Positions 1-11,282 of a DNA stretch of 64,000 nt are shown piece by piece. The translations under genes were made by a program, and so were the position numbers. The stretch comes from Bombyx mori. Lineage: Eukaryota > Arthropoda > Insecta > Lepidoptera > Bombycidae. Numbering within the stretch: the stretch's first letter is position 1; each line of letters opens with the position of its first letter. The DNA lies in contig NC_085127.1 of the NCBI RefSeq assembly GCF_030269925.1, forward strand, positions 11,725,501-11,789,500, in the 5' to 3' direction. A model generated the notes under the pieces. The model did not search any database. It worked only from the letters and a program-made list of their open reading frames with translations, and had not been told where the DNA came from.

Positions 1-2983
1 AACAACCTGAATGTCCATCTTTTACAGAACCATCTGTGTAATAAATTTTGTAACCTCTATATCTATCATTAATTTCACAAAATAAGTTTTTATATATACA
101 CTGAGGGGTATCACCTTTTTTATAGTTGGCTAATTCAAGGTTAACTGGCAATTCTAAGTTTTCCCATGGACCAGATGTAAGTAGTTTTTTTGTAAATAAT
201 TTTGGAATTTTAAGATTTAATTCATCTAAGTATTTGACTGCTCTGATTCGTAAGGGTTGAGATAAATTAGGTTGGAGTTCATATTCAGTGTCAACTGCTG
301 TTACTTTAGTGTAATAATGGTAGGTGGGATTTTCAGGTTGAGTTAATATATTTGTTACATATGTAAGCATAAGTTGTTTCCTTCTAAATTCTAATGGCAT
401 TTCACCAGCTTCAACTAGGATACATTTAATGGGGCTTGTTCTAAAACCACCAATACTTAGACGAAGAGCAGTATTTTGGATACTTTCTAAGGAATTTAGT
501 GTTCGTTTTTTGGCGGAATCATAAATAATGCAGCCATAATCTATCTTCTGCCTGATCAGAGTACGATATATATTAATTAAGCAACTTTTTTCTGACCCCC
601 ATCCAGTGGATGATAAAGACTTTATTATATTTAGTCTTTTATAACATTCTGATTTAAGATTATTTATGTGTGTATTCCATGACAGTTTTTTATCAAAAAT
701 CAAACCTAAAATTTTTAAATTGCTTACTTCTTTAATACTATGATTATTTAAGGTTAATTGTGTGTTTCTAAATACCTTTCTTTTATTTGTAAATATCATA
801 AATTCCGTTTTTGTTTTAGAAAATTTAAATCCAACTCTTTCTGACCATTCCTGTAAATTATTAAGTGTATTTTGAATAAGCTTCAAGGTAGGGCATAATG
901 TTCCGCCACTACAAATTATTGTAAGGTCATCGGCAAATAGGAAACCCTTCACTGGTTTTTCAATATTATTAAGAACGTCATTTATGGCCACTAAAAATAA
1001 AATAACACTTAGTACTGAACCTTGGGGTAGCCCATTTTCTATAGGGACAGGATCAGACATGTAGTCGTTAATTCTGACTTTCATTGTTCTACTTGAAAGA
1101 AAATTCCTGACAAAAGCTAAAGTATTGCCAACAATGTTAATATTCTGTAATAACTTCAGAACTCTGTGCTTCCATACCATTTCATATGCCTTTTCGATAT
1201 CTAAGGCTACTACCACTGAATAATTACTATTTGCAAAACTATCGAGTATTTCACTTTCAATATTGATCAAATAGTCAGTTGTTGATCTGTATTGCCGAAA
1301 ACCATACTGAAACGCTGAAAGATATTTATTGGTTTCCACATACCACCTGATTCTTTTGCTGATTATTTTTTCCAGTATTTTACACATATTGCATGTCAAA
1401 GATATGGGTCTATAGCTGGATTGCAAACTTGGTATTTTGCCTGGTTTTAAAATTGGAATAACCAAAGCTTCTCTCCAACTGTCTGGGAATACTTGTTTTT
1501 TATATACAAAATTATAAAGTTGAAGTAAATATTCTAATGCCCTCGCAGGTAAATGCTTAATTATAATGTTTGGTATATTATCTGGTCCAGGGCTGGAGTT
1601 TTTGGCTTGAGTAATTACTTGTATCAATTCATGTAACGTTATGTCATCATTAATTGGGTTAGAGTTTTCAGTAATATTAAAGTTTGAATAAGTCTCTTGA
1701 TAGTTCTTTATATCAAGAAATTTTGGATCATAATTTTCAGAGCTAGAATTTGTTGCAAATGTTTTCGCCAATAAGTTAGAAATTTCCATAGGATTAGATG
1801 TAAATGATCCATTATTTTTTTCTAGAACTATATTATTAAATTTAGTATTTCGATAACTAAGTTTTTGTATCTTTTTCCATATATCACCCACAAGAGTATT
1901 ATTATTTATAGATGAGACCCAATTTTCCCAATATTTTTTTCTATTTTCTTTAACTAATCTTCTGGAATAAGCTCGTTTTTTTTTATAATCAATTTTGTAA
2001 TTTGAATTAGGTTCATTTAAGGCATATCGCTTAAACAGTTTAAATGCTTTTTTAGTTTCTTTAGTTGCAGTTTTACATTCATCTGTCCACCAAGGTAAGT
2101 TATTTTTTCTTAATATCCCGAACGTTTTAGGTATAGATTTTTGTGCTGCTTTAAGAATAACTTCAGTAAATTTTTCAAGGTATTCATTGACAGAATATTT
2201 AGGCGTATCTATATTTAAAACAGGTAATTCTGTAATGTATTTATTAATCTCTTCACTAAACAAAATCCAATTGGCTTTATCAGTCTTCCATTTTTGTGGT
2301 ACTTTAATATTTTCTGGAACATTATCATTAGAGATTTGAGATTTAATTAAAATCGGAAAATGGTCACTATCATATAAATCATCTAAGGCATTCCATTCAA
2401 AATATGACATTATATTTTGTGAAGCCATTGAGAGGTCTATATTACTAGTGCGACCAGTATTACTATCAAAATGGGTGGGTTGTCCATTATTTAATAAAGC
2501 AACATTATCATTTTCATCGAGCCATTCTGCTATTATTTTACCTCTACTATCACATTTGTTCGAGCCCCAATAAAAATGATGGCTGTTAAAATCACCTAAA
2601 ATTATATAGGGTTTTGGTAGTTGCTCAATGAGGTTATTAAATTCTTGTTTATCTAATCGATGACTATTCGGTATATATATGTTACAGATTGTAATTGAAA
2701 ATGGAAATTTAATTTTAATTGCTATTGCTTCAAGGTTTGTGTTTAATTTTATTTCCTCAGGAATTGTATGAGGTTTAATATAAATGACTACTCCACCACT
2801 AGCCCTACCACTCTGTGTTCGATTTCTATAAAACTTTTCATATCCTGACATAAAAGCACAATAGTTGGAGCTAAAATTAGTTTCTTGAAAACAGATACAT
2901 GTTGGCCATGTATGATTTACCAATAATTTAATATTTTCAAGTCTCTTGAAATAGCCATTGATATTCCACTGCAAAATATCCAT
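1..2983 (-). CDS. Non-LTR retrotransposon ORF2 (EN-RT-RNase H), cut by window edge
   Basis: This frame encodes the polyprotein that nicks target DNA and reverse-transcribes the element RNA at the nick. Reading starts at an ATG at 2983 (MDILQWNINGYF) and I see no stop down to base 1. The first ~215 residues are an APE-type endonuclease: ETNFSS, GDFNSHHFYWGS (Asp near residue 131) and SDHFPI (Asp207-His208). The reverse transcriptase follows with SSPGPDNIP, YRPISLTCNMCKILEK, ALDIEKAYEMVW (catalytic Asp near 595), GLPQGSVLSVILF and FADD (685-686). At the edge YTDGS (Asp near 984) opens an RNase H domain. Endonuclease, RT and RNase H in this order suit I-like or related Jockey-superfamily LINEs; the clade is inference. 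All key residues are present, so the visible part looks recently active. It lies ~120 bp after the ORF1 stop on the same strand. Confidence 0.9.
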   Translation of the reverse strand, partial: MDILQWNINGYFKRLENIKLLVNHTWPTCICFQETNFSSNYCAFMSGYEKFYRNRTQSGRASGGVVIYIKPHTIPEEIKLNTNLEAIAIKIKFPFSITICNIYIPNSHRLDKQEFNNLIEQLPKPYIILGDFNSHHFYWGSNKCDSRGKIIAEWLDENDNVALLNNGQPTHFDSNTGRTSNIDLSMASQNIMSYFEWNALDDLYDSDHFPILIKSQISNDNVPENIKVPQKWKTDKANWILFSEEINKYITELPVLNIDTPKYSVNEYLEKFTEVILKAAQKSIPKTFGILRKNNLPWWTDECKTATKETKKAFKLFKRYALNEPNSNYKIDYKKKRAYSRRLVKENRKKYWENWVSSINNNTLVGDIWKKIQKLSYRNTKFNNIVLEKNNGSFTSNPMEISNLLAKTFATNSSSENYDPKFLDIKNYQETYSNFNITENSNPINDDITLHELIQVITQAKNSSPGPDNIPNIIIKHLPARALEYLLQLYNFVYKKQVFPDSWREALVIPILKPGKIPSLQSSYRPISLTCNMCKILEKIISKRIRWYVETNKYLSAFQYGFRQYRSTTDYLINIESEILDSFANSNYSVVVALDIEKAYEMVWKHRVLKLLQNINIVGNTLAFVRNFLSSRTMKVRINDYMSDPVPIENGLPQGSVLSVILFLVAINDVLNNIEKPVKGFLFADDLTIICSGGTLCPTLKLIQNTLNNLQEWSERVGFKFSKTKTEFMIFTNKRKVFRNTQLTLNNHSIKEVSNLKILGLIFDKKLSWNTHINNLKSECYKRLNIIKSLSSTGWGSEKSCLINIYRTLIRQKIDYGCIIYDSAKKRTLNSLESIQNTALRLSIGGFRTSPIKCILVEAGEMPLEFRRKQLMLTYVTNILTQPENPTYHYYTKVTAVDTEYELQPNLSQPLRIRAVKYLDELNLKIPKLFTKKLLTSGPWENLELPVNLELANYKKGDTPQCIYKNLFCEINDRYRGYKIYYTDGSVKDGHSGC

Positions 2984-3103
2984 TCTAATCAGATATAGAA
3001 ATTTATATTATTTATTTTAGTATATAGTTTGTTAAAGTGTGTATAAATATATATTGTTGTTGTGTGTATAAAGTATTTCCTATTTGTGTGAAAATAAAGT
3101 TTC

Positions 3104-3733
3104 TTATTCATCTCTGTCTGACATCAAGATAGGGTTAGGGTTTAGCAATTCATGTAGTTTCCTAGACAGGCGTGAACATCTATTTTTTAAACTTTTGTTC
3201 ATTTTACTATGTAGTTTGTTGCACATTTTTATGAGATCTTTAACATTATCTGTATATGAAAATACTAATTCTCTAACATTTTGTTTTCCACTTGAGTTTT
3301 CCAATAAACTGATAAATTGGTCTAAATTGATAGGGAAGGAATTTTCTTTAATTAAATCTGTCATATTTTTACGAATATTGTCCCAAATTTCCTCATTAGT
3401 CCGGGTGTCAGTTTTCTTTAATTTTTTTTGTGTTTTCTTGTTTATATCAACATTATCTTCTATTGAGATATTGCTTCCTGTTTCATCAGTCTCAAATTCC
3501 ATCTTATCTGATTCATCATTTTGTAGTTCTTCATTGATTCCAGTTTTTGAAGATTCGGTTAAGGTAGGTGAGTGAATTCGTTTTTTTCCTTTTAATGGGG
3601 TAGGTAAGGAGAAACCTTGTAACTCATTGAAAGATTCAGTTATTTCATTGTCAGTTTCTTTTTCTAAGTTTTGTTCATTTTGTGTGCAATTCTTGGCTAA
3701 ATGACCTAATGAATTACAAGAAAAACATTTCAA
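3104..3733 (-). CDS. LINE ORF1, C-terminal part with CCHC zinc knuckle
   Basis: This is the gag-like RNA-binding protein of the LINE. A single knuckle CFSCNSLGHLAKNC fits CX2CX4HX4C and lies at the very start of the listed frame, whose first codon is TTG and not a real start. The frame is open further upstream to a TAG at 3836-3838. After the knuckle comes an acidic, Ser/Thr-rich stretch, a basic KKTQKKLKKTD patch and a C-terminal helical segment. In the opposite direction its 5' neighbour (3778-4431) carries the N-terminal half in another frame, so the two are halves of one broken ORF1. The stop lies ~120 bp before ORF2. Confidence 0.75.
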   Translation of the reverse strand: MKCFSCNSLGHLAKNCTQNEQNLEKETDNEITESFNELQGFSLPTPLKGKKRIHSPTLTESSKTGINEELQNDESDKMEFETDETGSNISIEDNVDINKKTQKKLKKTDTRTNEEIWDNIRKNMTDLIKENSFPINLDQFISLLENSSGKQNVRELVFSYTDNVKDLIKMCNKLHSKMNKSLKNRCSRLSRKLHELLNPNPILMSDRDE

Positions 3734-3777
3734 AGCATCGGTAGAAGTATAAATCCAATAGTTGGTTCCTTCGAATG

Positions 3778-4431
3778 TTACTTGAAAAGATTCTGGCAGG
3801 TGAATTTCGTCCTCGGGACTAATAAAACTTGTCGCCTAAAACTCAAAATGTGTGAGAAGCCTGGGTCACTCACACCAATTTTCATGAAGGTTATAGGTGA
3901 CATAATCTTTATGCGTAGTTCTTCAAATTTTTGTTCTATAATATGATTAGGGATGACTGGACAGACGTTAGATAGGACGATTCTTTTATTTCTTGTAATT
4001 AACGGTTTTATTTCGAGTGCGTTGGATTTTATGTTAACTTTTACTTTTTTATCGATTAAGTTGTCGGCCGTTTTCTTAGAGTCTAAATAAATGCATATTC
4101 TAGCATTCGATATGCGTGATATAAAACGAATGTTTGCGGCTGGTGTTATAGCTGATAAGGCAACAAGATACTCTTTAAGGGTTATTCCGTCAATAGAATC
4201 CAATATTATGGCTTGATCTTTTTTTGGAAAACATGTTGAAGACGTTACGTTGGCATAACTTGATGGTTTGGGTGTTGATGGCATCATTGTGGGTTGTGAC
4301 GTTGTTGGTTTTTGGGACGTTGGGTGACTATACATTATTTTGTAGGGACTCCTGTTTCCAGGAGTAGCCCTAATTAAATACACTATAATCACAATTAATG
4401 CAGGGTACTTCACTAACTCGTAAGTAGACAA
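3778..4431 (-). pseudogene. LINE ORF1, N-terminal half, frameshifted
   Basis: This is the N-terminal half of the gag-like protein: a Pro/Thr/Ser-rich lead (MYSHPTSQKPTTSQPT...), then a region typical of LINE ORF1 proteins before the knuckle (IRFISRISNARICIYLDSKK, FMKIGVSDPGFSHILSFRRQ). Just after LSFRRQ the frame runs into unrelated residues and stops, while the continuation appears in the other frame (SPEDEIHLPESFQ, then the knuckle). The shift must lie between 3778 and 3835, most likely in the T-run near 3822-3828; it looks like loss of one base. The first ~30 residues before MYSHPT are hydrophobic and may be translated 5' UTR, so the true start may be that internal Met. Confidence 0.7.
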
Positions 4432-4500
4432 AACACGACTCCGACTGAACGATGTGCGGCACGCGCATCCACTGTGACTACTCGAATGAGACTGTTTTAG

Positions 4501-5093
4501 ATTTTTATTTATATTATTTATATCAAAACTTTTTTTTAAATCTTTGCTTAATGCTAAACCTGTAGTACCTACTAAAGAAGATTTAATTGTAAATAACTAA
4601 GAAGATAATTTTACAAATTTTAGTGCAGTTAAAGATATTTAAGTAAGTAATGGCATTCAATACGATATTAGTTAATTGCAACATAAAAGAAGTGAGAAGA
4701 AAAAAAACAAAACTGAGCCAATCTATTCGTATGTCTACGTATTATGAAAAGTGAAATCGTCTCACGTATTAAAGCGCAACGACGCAACCATAAAAGCTCG
4801 TCCGTCAAAGTTCAATTTACAAAAGTGCAATTGTGATATCAATCTATCGTCGTCTACGGCTACGGCTTTTTGTTTTAAATCAATTTAATGAAACGGTCAA
4901 TTCGGTTTTTTTTCTATTCAGACGTCAAACTGTCATCGAGGAAGATGGATTTAGAAAAAGAATTAAATAATAATTCGACACGAATAAGACAGTGCAGATG
5001 TCTACTACTACTGATACTGACTATTAGCGACCTTAATGATAACCTAGAAATAGTTTTTTTATCCCACCTATGCGCTGGTAGCTTAAGAGTATA
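4501..5093. other. Unassigned AT-rich stretch
   Basis: No convincing coding frame or known repeat. It holds A-runs and a CG-rich patch near 4740-4870. The 85-residue plus-strand open frame here has low-complexity composition and runs into the next repeat, so it is not called. Confidence 0.4.
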
Positions 5094-5285
5094 TTCCAGA
5101 TACGCCCGGACGTGTAGGTCAGCTCACGGGCTCAACCTGAGTTAATTTGTTAAGACTGGCCCCAACAAGAGCAGTGCTTCGCAGAATCTACCACCGGATC
5201 GGGATTGCGACCCACTGAGAAGATCCGGCGAGAAACTCAGTGGGCTGTGTCTGTGGGTTAGTTCGCTCGTCGAACTCGTCGAAGA
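5094..5285 (-). repeat. Family C retroposon fragment
   Basis: Shares the family core gagcagtgcttcgcagaatc, taccaccggatcg and the inverted pair cccactgag / ctcagtggg. Sense is minus, judged from other copies that end in aggtagg plus an A-run. Both ends are truncated. Confidence 0.7.
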
Positions 5286-5439
5286 GTTTTACTGCATTAC
5301 GTCTTTTGCATACAGAATCAACTTCAAATGTTTTTAACTGTTGAATTTTAAAGGAATCAACAGAAAACCCAACGTGAACGCTCGTGTTAACACATGAGGT
5401 CAAAGTCGCATGGTTTTGTTCTTTTGTTTTGTTTTTTTT

Positions 5440-5535
5440 TTGACCGCCGTTCCAACCTTCAAAGCGAAACTCGTTACTGATTCGCGGTATAAAAAGTACG
5501 ATGGTATCCACCCGTTTCATCATCAACTCAGCCTA
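5440..5535 (-). repeat. Degenerate Bm1-type SINE fragment
   Basis: Only the middle of the SINE is recognisable (ccttcaaagcgaaactcgtt against the usual cccttcaaaccgaaacgcat), followed by a remnant of the ggtaccacc block. Old copy. Confidence 0.45.
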
Positions 5536-6340
5536 GAGCTGTTCACAGCTGAACAAAAACCTCTCCAATCGATATCCAGTGCGGCTGGCCCGTTGTGACT
5601 TTCATCCAACGTGACCCAGCGATTTCCACTAGGTCATCAGTCTATCTGGTAGGTGCCCGTTCCCTAGCCGCCGAAAGCGCAGTGGCGCTTTCCAGTACGT
5701 GGTTTCCACTCAGTCCACTCAACCTACCCGATTAGAATCGGTAACATAAGCACATAAGTAAGTGGACGAAGGACGCTCTACGCGGTTCTTTAGACCGACT
5801 ATATCCGCGCACAAGTCGATTTTAAATTACTTTAAATTTCGTGCTAATAAAAGTAATGAAAAAAAATCGTAGATATTACTTAAAAATGTTAGAATTATTA
5901 TATTTTGTCTTATAGTTTTAGAGATAAGCACTACTCCTTGCCATTGTTGTTCAGAACAATTCTAAAACACCCGTATAAAAATCGAATTGAACTTTTTCTA
6001 ATAACATATTTTGCGTGTTTGTGACCGACTGTACAAAATGTCGTTAGCAATAATGTTCAAGATTATGGTGATTGTCGTACCTATAATGATTAATATTATG
6101 CCTTCAAGAACGTTTCTCAAACCTTACATTTTTTTATGGTTCAATTATATCTTGTTCAACGTTACTTCGAATCGACACCGTGGCCTGGAATGTGCTTAGT
6201 GCAAGTAACTCCATACAACTGAGTTTTTAGTTAATTTTGAGTTAACTTTTACGCGATCGAGAAGTAAAAAAAGCTCACACTAAGCACACTGACGTCTGGC
6301 GTACTCGTATCAAGCGATGCCTGGTCCAAATATCGGCTTT
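5536..6340. other. Unassigned stretch
   Basis: No gene seen. A small perfect hairpin aaagcgc-agtg-gcgcttt lies at about 5677-5694. Short open frames are not supported by any domain. Confidence 0.35.
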
Positions 6341-6545
6341 TTTCCCCCCTACCTATGCTGATAGCCTTGAGAGGCTATTTCAGCTTCACCCTAACCTGTG
6401 TAGGTGAGCTCACGGGGCTCAAACCGGAATGTTGCTAACACTGACCCTAGCAAGAGCAGTGCTTCGCAGAATCTACCACCGGATCGGAAACGCGACCCAT
6501 TGAGAAGATCCGCGAGAAACTCTATGGCTGTGTCTATGGGTGAAA
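6341..6545 (-). repeat. Family C retroposon, 3' half
   Basis: Includes the 3' tail block (gatagccttgagaggctat), gtgagctcac, and the core to the inverted pair. One hairpin arm is damaged (aactctatggctg instead of aactcagtgggctg). Confidence 0.7.
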
Positions 6546-6647
6546 TCTTGGCAGCTATCATTTTTCCAATGAAGGAATATTGTGTTTTAACAATCAAACC
6601 GTTTAGTCTAGAGATATATATCAGTGCAGTTGCTATCTTTCAATGGG

Positions 6648-6905
6648 ACCTTTTTTTTTTATTGCTTAGATGTATGGACGAGCTCACAGCCCACCTGGTG
6701 TCAAGTGGTTACTGGAGCCCATAGACTTCTACAACGTAAATGGCCACCCACCTCGAGATATAAGTTCTAAGGTCTCAGTATAGTTACAACGGCTATCCCA
6801 CCCTTCGAACCGAAACGCATTACTGCTTCACGGCGGAAATAGGCGGAGTGGTGGTACTTACCCGTGCGGACTCCCAAGAGGTCCTATCACCCAAGAGGTC
6901 CTACC
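6648..6905 (-). repeat. Bm1-type SINE, 5'-truncated
   Basis: Begins with a T-run and ttattgcttagat (reverse of the AATAAA tail) and runs through the body to caagaggtcctacc, which appears twice at the 5' side (near 6879 and 6893), a small internal duplication. Confidence 0.85.
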
Positions 6906-7278
6906 TAAATACCTACTGAATCTTGGAAATTATCTATTGTTTACCGATGGTACTAAGACTTCTGAACGCTCCTCTCAAAATCACGAGTCCAGCGTAAAAC
7001 ACTTAAACAGATTACAAACATAACCGTACAGATAATAAACATATTAGATGCTTCGTTCTAATCAGACCGCACGATAGCATAATTTAGATGATAAAATCGA
7101 TTAACCGGTTCTTAATTATGATAGGAATCGATACAAAGCTCGTAAATACACAAATTAATATATATTAAAAAGTTATTAAGTTTTTTCTGTATAATCTGTG
7201 CGATTGATATTTGATTTACGTTTTGTCGTCTAGACCGAGAGTGGATGAAAAACATATCTATGGCATAGAAATAATTTA

Positions 7279-7460
7279 ATGGTGGTAGGACGTCTTGCGA
7301 GTCCGCACGGATAGGTGCCACCGTCCTGCCTATTCCTGTCGTGAAGCAGTAATGCGTTTCGGTTTGAAGAGTGGGGCAGCCGTTGTACTGTAAAAAGTGA
7401 GACCTTAGAACTCATGTCTCGAAGTGGGTGACGGCTTTTACGTTGTAGATGTCTATTGGA
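7279..7460 (+). repeat. Bm1-type SINE, lacking its 3' tail
   Basis: Body from ggtggtaggacgtcttg to gttgtagatgtctat, then unrelated DNA. The head and AATAAA tail are absent. Confidence 0.75.
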
Positions 7461-8080
7461 AATAATATCTAAGCTCTATAAGTAAAAAAATTTCAACGCA
7501 CATTTAATTCGGATTGAGTGCAATAGAAGACAGATTTTTATTAGATCTTCTCATTAGGATCAATAATCAATAAAAGAAATACATAGAAAAAAACTACTCT
7601 AGCGCAAAAAATAGTATGGACACCATAAAATCGACGACCTTATCTCTAATGATGGACTAGTTTAAAAATACACATCTCCGCGTGCTTACTTAAAATACGA
7701 CTGGACACCGATTACTACGCAAATTATTTAAAATCGCGAATGTGACTTTGATTCGACTTTGCTGCTATTTCTCCGCCGCATAAATGATTCGAAAACACAT
7801 CCTGAGCGCGCGTTAAGAGAAATTCTCACTATGGACGATTAAGGGATTTGCCGGCTACGACCGTTTCAAATCTCGGCTAAATCCATAGAAATTAAAATCG
7901 ATCGGACATAACTAACATGAGTAGACAGATAAATAAAATAGACATGATTAGTCTCAATAATCTGAGATGATTAAATCATATGGAACACTGTCAGATTGAT
8001 TGATCGTTACCAAGAAATATCTTTAATTGGTTTAGCGGAAACGATGGTAATGTTGCTAGGACTTATAATAAAAATTATCA
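7461..8080. other. Unassigned stretch
   Basis: No gene or recognised repeat seen. Confidence 0.35.
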
Positions 8081-8325
8081 CTGGTGGTAGGACCTCTTGG
8101 GAGTCCGCACGAGTAGGTACCACCACCCCGCCTATTTCCGCCGTGAAGCAGTAATGCGTTTCGGTTCGAAGGGTGGGGTAGCCGTTGTAACTATAATGAG
8201 ACCTTAGAACTTATATCTCAAGGTGGGTGGCGCATTTAAGTTGTATATGTCTATGGGCTCCAGTAACCATTTAACACCAGGTGGGCTGTGAGCTCGTCTA
8301 CCCATCTAAGCATTAAAAAAAAATT
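8081..8325 (+). repeat. Bm1-type SINE, 5'-truncated
   Basis: Starts at ctggtggtaggacctcttg, ends with acccatctaagcattaaaaa; the usual AATAAA signal is ATTAAA here. Confidence 0.85.
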
Positions 8326-9269
8326 AATTTTTTTTAGATTATTCTTAATACCTACTCATTGATTCTTAGTAATTAATTGAATGGCGCGTGTTTCTGCGGG
8401 AAATAACCGCTTCTAAATAGATCATTTAAGTTATTAGTCATTTCTATGTTGGATTTCAGAATAGATGTTACGTTATATTTGTCTTACATAACTCGTTCTT
8501 GGTTTTACAATTTATCGTGATATTTCGGTCGTAATATTTACAAGTATTGTAAGTTTTTGTTTTGATAAAAATTGATAGTTTTTCGCGACTTTACGGATAT
8601 GGCGGTTACCGACTTGTATGTACTGTAAGGTCGTAAGTTCCGCCTAAAGCACTTTCAACTAAGATCTGAAACGTCAATGTGTTGCAAAACAATTATATAT
8701 CTATGCTTAAGTTCAAGTAAATTATGCAAGTTCTAATTTAGTTTAAAATCTATTTATAAAAAATAAATAAATAATTTAAAAAACAAAATAAATAATTTTC
8801 CAAAAAAAGATTAAGAGAAAACCAAACAAACGAAAGAATCAGTATAACAACTTTCGAAGTCATATACTTATCTATACACATATGTATCTTTTAACAGAGT
8901 ACGTGTCGCGACCGACTTGATTTATTGTTCCTAATCGTTTTCGATCGTCTTTTTGTAATGTTGGTACACATCTTCATTTACCGTTTCGTCTATTTATTTT
9001 GGTTGTTCGCCGCCACATAGTTACGTCTCGATACCGGCTGATAATCTGTTATTTATGTACGCCATTTATCATTTTGTTTTCACGTAATGATATAGGAAAC
9101 AGTAAGTCAAGTTTTGGAGGGCTGTGTAACTTAAAATTGTTTGGTTTTCTTTTCGGGAATTTTGATATTGTTGGGCATAGCTAGCGAGCTTGGGTATAAC
9201 TAATTTTACTAAAAAAACTAAAACTTAATACAGGATAACTTTGGCGTTATGAGAATTTGTGTGACCACA
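8326..9269. other. Unassigned AT-rich stretch
   Basis: No supported gene; A-rich runs at 8755-8830. Short open frames have no recognisable domain. Confidence 0.35.
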
Positions 9270-9283
9270 GTGTTATCATATGT

Positions 9284-9598
9284 GGAATCATCATATCATA
9301 TCAGAACAACGTAGCCTCAGTAATTAACAAATTAAAAAGCAGACGGTTAGCGTGGTTTGGACCTATGATGGGTAGAGCGAAGATACACGTTATTAGGAGA
9401 TGTATGGAAATGGTAGTGCAAGGTAGAGGGGGAAGAGGTTGGCCGAAGAAGACATGGATGGAGTGTGTGAATGACGATATGAGAGAGAGAGGAGTGAATG
9501 TTGAGAGACGCTGTGAGAAGACTGATAGAAGAGAATGGAATAGAAAAAATCGTTTGTTGGAGGTGAAGGAGTTGAAGGTGAAGAAAAAGAAAAAGAAG
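9284..9598 (+). mobile_element. LINE (RTE-like) 3' end with 14-bp target duplication
   Basis: A 5'-truncated LINE tail. The plus frame gives RRLAWFGPMMGRAK, GRGGRGWPKKTWMECVNDDM and ERRCEKTDRREWNRK, the usual C-terminal pattern of RTE-type reverse transcriptases (RL.WFGH...R, GRP.KTW.D.V..D, DR..W). It ends in a gaa/aag-rich simple tail. The insert is flanked by identical gtgttatcatatgt at 9270-9283 and 9599-9612. The same family recurs at the right edge (63770 onward). Confidence 0.8.
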
Positions 9599-9612
9599 GT
9601 GTTATCATATGT

Positions 9613-10980
9613 ATGTGGATACTACTTGATCGCAGAGACCTCTAGAGGTTGCAGTTTCGATATGTACTATATTTGGATTGTATGCTGTAAATAAATAAAG
9701 AGTAGTGTGTTCATGTTCAGCATTGACAAAGTTTTTCTGCGCATCTAAATAAGTAAAAAAACTGTTTATAAATGTGTTCTGAAAGACATTCAATTCGTTT
9801 TTTATTAAAATTTTTGACTTTTAAGTTGCTACACTGCTCTCCCTCACACGTGTCCAGCACGCGACACTCAACTTATTACGGCGCACGATCATTCTGTTAT
9901 ACCAAACGCTCCAGGTTTGATAGCGTTAGAACATACAGCACCGTGAAATAAAAAATATCACCTCCAACACACAGATTAGAATTAATTGACGAAAGTTTTT
10001 TCGTACACTGACGAATGTATTGGTTTGTTGTTGAGTAATAACTTAGGCTGTGATCACACCTATTGCGTTAGGAGATATCGATTGTGAATTAGTAGATTTT
10101 CAGTACATTAGAAAAAGGAAAGTTATTAATAAAGTGATTATGGCTATATAGATAATGTAAGGTCATATTCTGAAACCGAATAAGGTATGATGATCCTACG
10201 TTAACATAAGATATTTAACACTTAAAAATCTATAAGGAAGTAGGCAAAGCCAGTTAGTTCAGTACCGTTTTCTCCGCTGTTTGTTAAACGATTTTAATAA
10301 TTAAATTATTATTTACTATACTAGATTATTACTTATTATTATAGCTTAATTAGATTATTATTATTATAGAGAGTACGGTGATAATAAAATATATTTAGGT
10401 TGACTGCAAACGCAAGAACTTTCACAGAACGCGTGAGTAGTCTAGACATTGAATGATTGATTGAATACCATACATTCTTCGAAGGTCTGCCATGGATATT
10501 TCCCTTTTTGGAAATAAAAAAGCAGAATATTACTATGAACAATACCTTTTTTTCTGAATAAGCGAATGTGCTTTATATCTAGAACGTTATATGGACTCTT
10601 CAAACACGTTATCATACGTGTTACTAGAAATATGATTGATTATGTGTTACTGCTATTGGGAAAAACCGAAATTACTTATCCTCATACAAAATCTGAGTAG
10701 TTTGGAACCGAAAGGGTTGAGTTGATATTATTTAGTTACAAATTTCGTTAAAATATTAAGAACATAGACTCGAATCAAGGTTCAAGGAGAATTTACTACC
10801 TTTTATTCGCAATTTCAAAAAAAAATTTGAAAATTTTAAAATCGTATCTTTCGTTTTTCCGAAAGTAAAGGGAAGATTTTCCAACGAGCGTGAATCGTTT
10901 CTCGGTTGACAAAATTTACGAATATTTTTATTCGGACATTTTATTAAAATACAAATGTATTTGTATAGTATTTATTTGTT
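9613..10980. other. Unassigned AT-rich stretch
   Basis: No supported gene or repeat, apart from att-rich runs at 10290-10370. Open frames are short and without domains. Confidence 0.35.
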
Positions 10981-10982
10981 GA

Positions 10983-11181
10983 GAAGGATCCTCGAGTGGA
11001 GACCACGTACGGGCAAGCGCAGTGTGAGACGGCCACCTACGAAATGGACGGACGACCGGGTAACAATTGCTGGGTCACGTTGGATGCAGATGGTAACGGC
11101 CCGGCCGCACTGGAGATCACTTGGAGAGGCCTATGTTCTGCAATGGACAGTGGACAAGCTGAGATGATGATGATGATGATG
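10983..11181 (+). mobile_element. RTE-type LINE 3' terminus with (gat)n tail
   Basis: The plus frame gives RRILEWRPRTGKRSVRRPPT KWTDD, AGSRWMQM and WRSLGEAYVLQWT, the conserved C-terminus of RTE-type ORF2 in insects. Tail is a gat repeat at 11163-11181, typical of RTE elements, which end in short repeats and not poly(A). Strongly 5'-truncated; no clear target duplication. Confidence 0.8.
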
Positions 11182-11282
11182 ACTTCGAGCTTAAGTTTTG
11201 TCCTAAGATTTTTCCCATAAATTGTAAATGATTATTTATGACTCTTATAGCAGTTTTTTAAGAAACACATAACCGTTCCAGG

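Larger units (their letters stand above)
1..4500 (-). mobile_element. I/Jockey-superfamily LINE, near full length at its 5' side
   Basis: One element comprises ORF1 (3104-4431, broken), a short spacer and ORF2 (2983 to edge). The sequence just upstream of ORF1 (about 4432-4500) is CG-rich (gtgcggcacgcgcatccact) against an AT-rich flank and is probably the 5' UTR with an internal promoter. The exact 5' end is uncertain, and the 3' end and the matching target duplication are outside the window. Confidence 0.8.

Noticed and set aside
3084..3575. 163-codon plus-strand frame
   Set aside because: Antisense shadow of the LINE ORF1 C-terminal part; low-complexity Phe/Leu/Ser composition.
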